From an uncultured Bacilli bacterium (GTDB lineage Bacteria; Bacillota_I; Bacilli_A; RF39; UBA660), in assembly GCA_947627145.1 (NCBI GenBank), contig CANQUW010000030.1:1-10778 (forward strand): 10,778 nucleotides of DNA, written 5' to 3'. Of this stretch, positions 5,637-10,778 are shown piece after piece; the stretch's first letter is position 1, and every line of letters begins with the position of its first letter. The notes below the pieces were generated by a model. It had not been told where the DNA came from, made no database searches, and saw only the letters and a list, made by a program, of their open reading frames with translations. The translations under genes and the position numbers were made by a program.

Positions 5637-6539
5637 ATGCAAAAAATAGATAAATTAGTAAAAAGTAATACTGACACATTAAAAAAATCTTTTCATGCTG
5701 CTTGTAAAGATAAAGATTTTTATGACTTTATAAAAACTTTAAATATAAAACCAGATATACTTATGAAGTATACTACTAGATTAGAAGAATGCAAAGAAGA
5801 ATTTATAAATTGTAGTAAATGTAAAAATAAAGCACTTTGTAAAAACAAAGTAAAGGGATATAAATTTACTCCAATATCTGAAGAAAATAAAATTACTTTT
5901 TCTTATATTGCGTGTCCTAAAACTATAAAAGAAATGAAACAAAACGAATACAAAGAAAACTTAGAATTTTTCGAGATGTCTAAAGAATTTGCGGATGCTT
6001 CGTTTAAAAATATTTATAAAGACGATAAAAATAGACTTCCAATAATAAAATATTTTAAAACATTTATTGATGATTATAAAAAGAAAAATAATCCTAAAGG
6101 ACTGTATTTAACTGGATCGTTCGGTAGTGGTAAAACTTATTTGATTGCTTCTCTTTTTAACGAACTGGCAAAACAAAATATAAAAAGTGCATTTGTTTAT
6201 TATCCGGAGTTTTTAAGAAGTCTAAAAGCATCTTTTAATACAGACTATGAAGAAAGATTTAATTATATAAGAAAAGTCCCCTTATTATTACTAGATGATA
6301 TAGGTGCAGAAAACGAAAGTAATTGGTCAAGAGATGAGGTTCTAGGACCTATTCTTCAATATAGAATGGAAAATCACTTGCCAACATTTTTTACATCTAA
6401 CTTAACTTTAGAAGAATTAGAAAATAATCTTTCAAACACATCAAATGGTCTATCTAAAGTAAAGGCAAGGCGTATAATCGAAAGAATCAAACAATTAACG
6501 CAAACCATGGAATTAATTAGTAAAAATAGAAGGGAATAA
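5637..6539 (+). CDS. dnaI: DnaI-type replicative helicase loader
   Basis: DnaI is the AAA+ ATPase that loads the hexameric replicative helicase at origins and restarted forks. The 300-residue product has the family's usual length and order. The N-terminal helicase-binding domain is Cys-rich (C52, C59, C62, C68, C93), which suggests a zinc-binding site like that of Bacillus DnaI. The AAA+ domain has Walker A GSFGSGKT (160-167), Walker B LLLLDDIGAE (217-225), a sensor-1-like TSN (253-255) and a basic arginine-rich segment KARRIIERIK (276-285). The ATG follows GTGAGGTG (5624-5631). In Bacillus, dnaI follows dnaB and lies just upstream of thrS; here an RNB protein and an M23 peptidase lie between, and no dnaB is in the window. 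It is likely cotranscribed with the next gene (5-bp gap). Confidence 0.92.
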   Translation: MQKIDKLVKSNTDTLKKSFHAACKDKDFYDFIKTLNIKPDILMKYTTRLEECKEEFINCSKCKNKALCKNKVKGYKFTPISEENKITFSYIACPKTIKEMKQNEYKENLEFFEMSKEFADASFKNIYKDDKNRLPIIKYFKTFIDDYKKKNNPKGLYLTGSFGSGKTYLIASLFNELAKQNIKSAFVYYPEFLRSLKASFNTDYEERFNYIRKVPLLLLDDIGAENESNWSRDEVLGPILQYRMENHLPTFFTSNLTLEELENNLSNTSNGLSKVKARRIIERIKQLTQTMELISKNRRE

Positions 6540-6544
6540 AGAGT

Positions 6545-8398
6545 ATGAGTAAAAATATAAGTGAAAAACAAATTTTAAATAAATATACTGACATAAAAGA
6601 TTTATATAATTATTTTGATACAAATAATGACGATGAAATTATAATGTATATTTTTAAATTGCTTCGAAAAGAAATAGATAATTACAATAGAAAAAAATGC
6701 GCTAAAGATATTTTAATTGGATTTAATTTAATTGCAAAAATAGTAGATCAAAATAAAGAAATAGATATATTTAATGTACAACAAAAATTATATGACTTAT
6801 ATCAAATTGTTGATAAAAAGATAAAGACAAAAAAACATATTTATGGAACCAAAGACTTTAAAAAGATAAAATATTCAATAAATGAATTATCAGAAGTTAT
6901 TAAAGTATTATATGATAATAAAAAAAGTGATTATGATATAGTAGAATATATAATATTTGAAACTAAAAACCATTATTATCTAAAAAATGTTTTTCACTTC
7001 ATAAAAGACTCAGTTAATGCAAAAGATAAAAATAATAAAAGTATTGCGTTTAATGTAATAAATAAACTCTTATATTTAATAAATGAACAAGACTTACCAG
7101 AAGACGTTTATTATTTAGATAAAGTAATAGATATTATTTTTTCTTCCAAAGATTTTCAATTTGAAAAAGAAGAAAAAATAGAATGTATGAAAAAAATATG
7201 TAATACACTATATGATTTAAAAAATCATGATGATTTATATAATGCCAAGAAAAAATTACTTGTAAATTTAAAGGATACTATAGTAAACGGTATTGAATAT
7301 AAAAACAATGTAAAAACAATAGAAAAAAAATATAATATAAAAAGAGGTTTTAGTAGAGAAGTATTAAGTGAATTAACACCTGATGAAAATTATCAAAATT
7401 CAATAAAAAAAGAAGTTTTAAACAACTACATTATTTCTATGGATGGAAAAAATGCAATTGAAATAGATGATGCTCAATCTTGTAAAAAGTTAGATAATGG
7501 AAATTACTTATTAGGTTTTCATAATGTATCAATTACATCATATTATGATTATAATTCTAAAATAGTTCAAAATGCTATTAAAAAAGGAGAAAATATATAT
7601 TGTGGAAACAGATTTTTTCCTATTTTTCCTACAGAATATAGTGGAAATAAAGGTTCTTTATTACAAGGAGTACCAAGATTTGCAAATTCCCATTTCATAG
7701 AACTATCTCAATCAGGAGAAATAGTAGATCAGTATATAGTTAAAAGTATTATAAAAAATAATAATCAAACAACCTATAGTCAAGTAGGAAATGTTATTAT
7801 AAATGGAAGTAAGAATAAAGAATTTGAAAATACTGTAAATAACCTAGTAGAAGTTACAAAAATAATTGCTAAAAAATACAATCAAAAAATATATTTAGAT
7901 CATAATAACCCAGAAGCTTTTGCAAATCAAATTGTACTTTTTACAACATTACTTCATAACGAAGAAATTGCAAGATTCTTCTTTTATAATTCTTATCCTA
8001 TACTTTATAGAACTGATGAAAAAAATAAAAATACAACAAATTATGAATTAGAAGAAATACTAAAAGAATTTTGTTTGTGGAATCCAGAAAAAAATTATGA
8101 AACAATTGTAAGTAAAATATTATATTGTGATGAAGGTGCATATTATGCAACAAGTGGTTCACATCATGGATTAGGAATAAATCACTATACTCATTTTTCT
8201 TCTCCACTTAGAAGAAGTGCTGATATAGTTGTAGAAAGAGCAATTGATGGATTTTATTTTAACCTTTTAACAGAAAAAGAAAAATATGCTTTTGCGGATA
8301 ATTTAGAAGATACAATTAAATTAATAAATGAACAGAATTTAAATATTAAGAATTTTTTAGAAATAACTAAACCTAAAAAAGTAAAAAGACGTTTTTGA
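6545..8398 (+). CDS. Divergent RNB-domain exoribonuclease-like protein with helical N-terminus
   Basis: RNB proteins (RNase II/R) degrade RNA from the 3' end with metal ions. Residues about 290-590 of this 617-residue protein form an RNB domain. It shows the acidic cluster D300...E306, D308, D309 (spaced exactly as the four catalytic aspartates, with one Asp changed to Glu), the GVPRFANSHFIELSQSGEIV region and the signature YTHFSSPLRRSAD (H550, R556, R557, D560). The usual N-terminal cold-shock domains are absent; residues 1-285 look entirely alpha-helical, charged and repeat-like. There is no C-terminal S1 domain, only a basic tail (KPKKVKRRF). It is therefore neither standard RNase R nor RNase II. 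Activity is plausible because the equivalent of the key catalytic Asp (D308) is present. The ATG follows AGAAGGGA 9 nt upstream. Its TGA lies in the terminator loop and in the next promoter's -35. Confidence 0.82.
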   Translation: MSKNISEKQILNKYTDIKDLYNYFDTNNDDEIIMYIFKLLRKEIDNYNRKKCAKDILIGFNLIAKIVDQNKEIDIFNVQQKLYDLYQIVDKKIKTKKHIYGTKDFKKIKYSINELSEVIKVLYDNKKSDYDIVEYIIFETKNHYYLKNVFHFIKDSVNAKDKNNKSIAFNVINKLLYLINEQDLPEDVYYLDKVIDIIFSSKDFQFEKEEKIECMKKICNTLYDLKNHDDLYNAKKKLLVNLKDTIVNGIEYKNNVKTIEKKYNIKRGFSREVLSELTPDENYQNSIKKEVLNNYIISMDGKNAIEIDDAQSCKKLDNGNYLLGFHNVSITSYYDYNSKIVQNAIKKGENIYCGNRFFPIFPTEYSGNKGSLLQGVPRFANSHFIELSQSGEIVDQYIVKSIIKNNNQTTYSQVGNVIINGSKNKEFENTVNNLVEVTKIIAKKYNQKIYLDHNNPEAFANQIVLFTTLLHNEEIARFFFYNSYPILYRTDEKNKNTTNYELEEILKEFCLWNPEKNYETIVSKILYCDEGAYYATSGSHHGLGINHYTHFSSPLRRSADIVVERAIDGFYFNLLTEKEKYAFADNLEDTIKLINEQNLNIKNFLEITKPKKVKRRF

Positions 8399-8415
8399 CA
8401 AAACAGTCTTTTTTT
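8383..8415 (+). terminator. Intrinsic terminator overlapping the RNB gene's 3' end
   Basis: AAAAAGAC (8383-8390) pairs with GTCTTTTT (8406-8413), and GTTTT (8391-8395) with AAAAC (8400-8404), with one bulged A. The T run reaches 8415. The RNB stop codon TGA (8396-8398) is in the 4-nt loop. Confidence 0.85.
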
Positions 8416-8423
8416 GTTATAAT
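8395..8423 (+). promoter_or_regulatory. Perfect consensus sigma-A promoter of the M23 gene
   Basis: TTGACA (8395-8400), a 17-bp spacer and TATAAT (8418-8423) match the sigma-A consensus at every position. The -35 box contains the RNB stop codon and the loop of its terminator. The start is expected near 8430, giving a leader of about 26 nt before the GTG start. Confidence 0.85.
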
Positions 8424-8455
8424 AACACGGACAGTTTTTGGGGAAGTGGTTGAAA

Positions 8456-9202
8456 GTGAAGAAAGTAATAATTATTTTTTTAATAGGACTTTCTATGATA
8501 CTTATAGGTAGCGTAATAGAACTAGAAGGAAAAAAAGAAGAACAAATTATTTTAATGAAGAACAATACAGAAAGTAAGAAATATCAAACTGCAAGTATTA
8601 ATTTAAATCAAATAAAAAAATCTACTGAAGAAAAAAAGGCAGAAGTAAAATTAATAAAACAAGTAATAGAGGTACCAGATATTGAAGAAGCAGAAGAACA
8701 AGAAGTAACAATAAGATATTTTTATAATCCAACTTATAATGGTAATATAAGTGGAGGAATGGGAAATAGAAGTGATGGCTTTCATTTTGGTTATGATATA
8801 ACAAGTCCATTAGGAAGTCGTGAAGTAATATATCCAATTGCTGAAGGAGTAATAACAGGAATATTTAATGATGCAGCAGGTGCAAATATTGTAACAATTG
8901 GACATAATATAAATGGTGCACCTTATACTTCTATGTATGTACATTTAAGTAGTTACGCTAAAGGAATTCATGTCGGAGAACCAGTAAATACAAATACTCC
9001 ACTAGGAAATATGGGACAAACAGGAAATGCAACAGGAGTACATCTACACTTAGAAGTAGCAGATTGTCTATTATTTAATAAAGAAGATAATAATTGTTCT
9101 AATATTGGTAAATACTATAATTATTTAAGAAAAAGATATAATGAAGGATTTTATGGTGCAGGTACTATATTAAATCTTCAATCGTCTTGGAACAGTAGAT
9201 AA
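8456..9202 (+). CDS. Membrane-anchored M23 (LytM-type) peptidoglycan peptidase
   Basis: M23 peptidases cut peptide cross-bridges of peptidoglycan with one zinc ion. With the GTG start at 8456 the product has 248 residues: MKKV and a hydrophobic helix (about 4-20) acting as membrane anchor or signal, a charged linker rich in Glu and Lys (about 22-83), then the LytM domain (about 92-205). All active-site residues are present: H110 and D114 in HFGYD, H163 in VHLSS, and H196/H198 in VHLHLE. A cysteine pair (C204, C214) follows the domain and may form a disulfide outside the cell. The GTG start fits SD-like GGGGAAGTGG (8440-8449); the in-frame TTGs at 8438 and 8450 would start within or directly against that SD. 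The single anchor plus LytM layout resembles SpoIIQ-type proteins, but that function is not shown. Driven by its own consensus promoter. Confidence 0.9.
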   Translation: MKKVIIIFLIGLSMILIGSVIELEGKKEEQIILMKNNTESKKYQTASINLNQIKKSTEEKKAEVKLIKQVIEVPDIEEAEEQEVTIRYFYNPTYNGNISGGMGNRSDGFHFGYDITSPLGSREVIYPIAEGVITGIFNDAAGANIVTIGHNINGAPYTSMYVHLSSYAKGIHVGEPVNTNTPLGNMGQTGNATGVHLHLEVADCLLFNKEDNNCSNIGKYYNYLRKRYNEGFYGAGTILNLQSSWNSR

Positions 9203-9205
9203 TTC

Positions 9206-9233
9206 TTGACAAATTTATAAATTGTGATATAGT
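9206..9233 (+). promoter_or_regulatory. Promoter of the thrS T-box transcript
   Basis: TTGACA (9206-9211), a 16-bp spacer and TATAGT (9228-9233) with an extended -10 TG at 9225-9226. The start is expected near 9240, just before T-box stem I. It begins 4 bp after the M23 stop; no terminator is seen between the two genes. Confidence 0.75.
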
Positions 9234-9251
9234 TAATTTATAAATACATTG

Positions 9252-9449
9252 ATAAAGGACACGACTTATTTATAAACTTTAAAAAGAGACCTTGTGGCTG
9301 GTGTAAACAAGGAAAGTATAAATAAGCTACTACCTTTTTAGTAGAATTATGAAAAGTAATTCCGGGAAATACCCGTTATCTAAATTAAGAAAATGTAAGG
9401 ATGGTACCGCATTACAAGCTCCTAAGTCTGTAATGGGGTTTTTATTTTT
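9252..9449 (+). promoter_or_regulatory. T-box riboswitch, threonine-specific, upstream of thrS
   Basis: T-box leaders bind uncharged tRNA and switch between termination and read-through. The base helix is AAAGG (9254-9258) with CCTTT (9333-9337). Above the specifier loop, CTTATTTAT (9265-9273) pairs with ATAAATAAG. The AGAGA motif (9285-9289) and the distal CCTTG/CAAGG stem (9290-9294/9308-9312) with GGCTGGTG are all visible. The specifier-loop strand CTACTA (9327-9332) contains ACT (9329-9331), a threonine codon followed by A. Stem II- and III-like hairpins are GAATTA/TAATTC (9344-9349/9357-9362) and CGGG/CCCG (9363-9366/9372-9375). The T-box proper is AGGATGGTACCGC (9398-9410) in the antiterminator TGTAA/TTACA (9394-9398/9412-9416). 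This agrees with the thrS gene downstream. Confidence 0.93.
9410..9449 (+). terminator. Regulated terminator of the T-box leader
   Basis: CATTACA (9410-9416) pairs with TGTAATG (9429-9435), followed by GGG and a T-rich run to 9449. The 5' strand overlaps the antiterminator helix, so the two folds exclude each other, as expected for a T-box switch. Confidence 0.88.
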
Positions 9450-9477
9450 ATAATATTTTATAAAAGGAGGAAATAAA

Positions 9478-10778
9478 ATGATAAATATTAAAGAAGATGA
9501 AAAATTAAATGTATTAAACCATTCATGTGCACACTTACTTGCACAAGCAGTAAAACATCTATATCCAAATGCCTTATTTTGGGTTGGACCAGTAATAGAA
9601 GATGGATTCTACTATGATATTGATTTAGGAGATATTACTCTAACAGAAGAGGACTTACCCAAAATTGAGCGTGAAATGAAAAAAATTGCTAAAGATGGTA
9701 AGAGAATTGTAAGAGAAGAAATATCAAAAGAAGAAGCTTTAGAAAGATTTAAAAATGATCCATATAAAATTGATTTAATTGAAAGAATGAATGAAGATGA
9801 AGTCGTAATATCTTGTTATACTCAAGGAGATTTTACAGATCTTTGTCGTGGACCTCATGTTGAAACAGTAAAACTTTTAAAACATTTTAAATTACTAAAA
9901 ACATCAGGTGCTTACTGGAAAGGTGACTCAAAAAATAAAGTTCTTCAAAGAATTTATGGAATCTGTTTTGAAACAGAAGAAGACTTAAATAAATATCTAG
10001 AATACCTAGAAGAATGTAAAGAAAGAGATCACAGAAAAATAGGACGTGAACAAGAACTATTTATGAGTCATAGATTAGTAGGTTCTGGTATGCCTTTATG
10101 GTTACCAAATGGAGCAGTAATTCGTAAAGAGTTAGAAAATTACATTTATAAAAAAGAAAGAAAACTAGGATATGACCACGTATATACTCCATGTGTTGGA
10201 ACAACTGATTTATATAAAACATCAGGACATTGGGACCATTATAAAGAAAACATGTTTCCAACTATGAAAGTAGATGAAGAAGAATTTGTACTTCGTCCAA
10301 TGAACTGTCCACATCACATGTTAGTATATAAAAATAAGATTCATTCATATAGAGATTTACCTGTTCGTATAGGTGAGTTCGCAACTGACTTTAGATATGA
10401 AGCAAGTGGCGCAGTAAAAGGACTTGAAAGAGTACGTTGTATGTGTCAAAATGATGCCCATCTTTTTGTAACACCAGAACAAATAGGAGAGGAATTTAAA
10501 AGAGTAGTTGGTTTAATTCTAGATGTTTATAAAGACTTTGGTATTAAAGACTATAAATTTAGATTGTCTCTAAGAGATCCAGAAGATAAAGAAAAATATT
10601 TTGATGATGATGAAATGTGGAATGAAGCAGAAGATAAATTAAGAGAAGTACTTGATAGTATGGATGTAGATTATTTTGAAGCAGTAGGAGAAGCAGCTTT
10701 CTATGGACCAAAATTAGATGTTGAAGTAAAACCAGCAGTAGGACCAGAAGTTACACTTTCAACTTGTCAATTAGATTT
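9478..10778 (+). CDS. thrS: Threonyl-tRNA synthetase, N-terminal part, lacking the TGS domain
   Basis: ThrRS charges tRNA-Thr and removes mischarged serine. The frame starts at ATG 9478 after SD AAGGAGG (9464-9470) and stays open to the window edge, giving 433 residues. It begins almost directly with the editing domain: HSCAH (H15, H19) and CRGPH (C123, H127) form the editing-site quartet. The class II catalytic core follows, with [17 protein letters not shown] (R273, zinc ligand C277) and NDAHLF (zinc ligand H328). The third zinc ligand and the anticodon-binding domain would lie beyond the window. Bacillus ThrRS has about 60 extra N-terminal residues forming a TGS domain, which are absent here. 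The start is fixed by the SD and by the T-box terminator just upstream, so this is not a misplaced start. TGS-less ThrRS is known from Mollicutes. Confidence 0.96.
   Translation, partial: MINIKEDEKLNVLNHSCAHLLAQAVKHLYPNALFWVGPVIEDGFYYDIDLGDITLTEEDLPKIEREMKKIAKDGKRIVREEISKEEALERFKNDPYKIDLIERMNEDEVVISCYTQGDFTDLCRGPHVETVKLLKHFKLLKTSGAYWKGDSKNKVLQRIYGICFETEEDLNKYLEYLEECKERDHRKIGREQELFMSHRLVGSGMPLWLPNGAVIRKELENYIYKKERKLGYDHVYTPCVGTTDLYKTSGHWDHYKENMFPTMKVDEEEFVLRPMNCPHHMLVYKNKIHSYRDLPVRIGEFATDFRYEASGAVKGLERVRCMCQNDAHLFVTPEQIGEEFKRVVGLILDVYKDFGIKDYKFRLSLRDPEDKEKYFDDDEMWNEAEDKLREVLDSMDVDYFEAVGEAAFYGPKLDVEVKPAVGPEVTLSTCQLD

Noticed and set aside
6374..6571. Minus-strand 65-codon frame over the dnaI 3' end
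   Set aside because: Antisense shadow of dnaI; no SD, no recognisable domain.
8438..8455. Upstream TTG starts for the M23 protein
   Set aside because: They overlap or abut the SD-like GGGGAAGTGG; the GTG at 8456 gives a typical MKK plus hydrophobic N-terminus at proper spacing.
7998..8837. Minus-strand frames at 7998-8207, 8254-8565 and 8622-8837
   Set aside because: Each lies opposite clearly conserved RNB or M23 coding sequence, with biased compositions and no supporting SD.
10061..10261. Minus-strand 66-codon frame within thrS
   Set aside because: Antisense to the conserved ThrRS catalytic core; no support.
1..10778. Mollicute code with TGA as tryptophan, CRISPR arrays, tRNA genes or insertion sequences
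   Set aside because: TGA serves as a stop at the expected ends of FtsW-like, ComEC, nuclease-like and RNB genes; no regularly spaced repeats, tRNA cloverleaf, transposase or long inverted repeats were seen.

Overview
The window is strongly AT-rich Gram-positive-type DNA. It looks like chromosome from a low-GC Firmicute of class Bacilli, possibly an uncultured gut lineage near the Mollicutes, RF39 or Erysipelotrichales groups. The support is threefold: full SD motifs (GGAGGTGA, AAGGAGG), sigma-A-type promoters, and a T-box leader in front of thrS beside the dnaI helicase-loader gene, a dnaI/thrS proximity known in Bacillus. TGA is used as a stop by several genes here, and I saw no reading frame that needs TGA as tryptophan, so the code is the standard bacterial one. 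FtsW and an M23 peptidase show that the cell has a peptidoglycan wall. The exact taxon cannot be fixed from the sequence alone.

Layout. (1) 1-330: the 3' end of a SEDS-family gene (FtsW/RodA) and its terminator. (2) 355-3660: a tightly overlapping competence operon of comEA (membrane DNA receptor), comEC (DNA translocation channel, TTG start inside comEA) and a 175-residue soluble protein that resembles nuclease toxin domains of the CdiA-CT / phage head-protein C-terminal type. Its start codon overlaps the comEC stop (ATGA). (3) 3642-3892: a dense regulatory island with two back-to-back promoters. The leftward one would make an RNA of about 50 nt that ends at its own terminator inside the 3' end of the nuclease-like gene. 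The rightward one starts a folded leader RNA carrying a 23-codon upstream ORF with three consecutive proline codons. (4) 3893-5542: an ABC-F ribosome-acting ATPase, then a terminator. (5) 5637-8398: dnaI and an unusual RNB-domain protein with an all-helical N-terminus. (6) 8456-9202: a membrane-anchored M23 peptidase with a consensus promoter nested in the preceding terminator. (7) 9206-10778: promoter, threonine T-box and the 5' part of thrS, whose product lacks the usual N-terminal TGS domain.

Most interesting points. The ABC-F leader may be a translation attenuator: the three CCT proline codons are also the anti-SD sequence that could mask the ABC-F ribosome site, so a ribosome paused there would expose it. 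The comEC-coupled nuclease-like gene, with a leftward small RNA over its 3' end and no visible immunity gene, may be an undescribed add-on to natural DNA uptake. Both are inferences from sequence; the promoters, overlaps, hairpins and motifs are directly visible.
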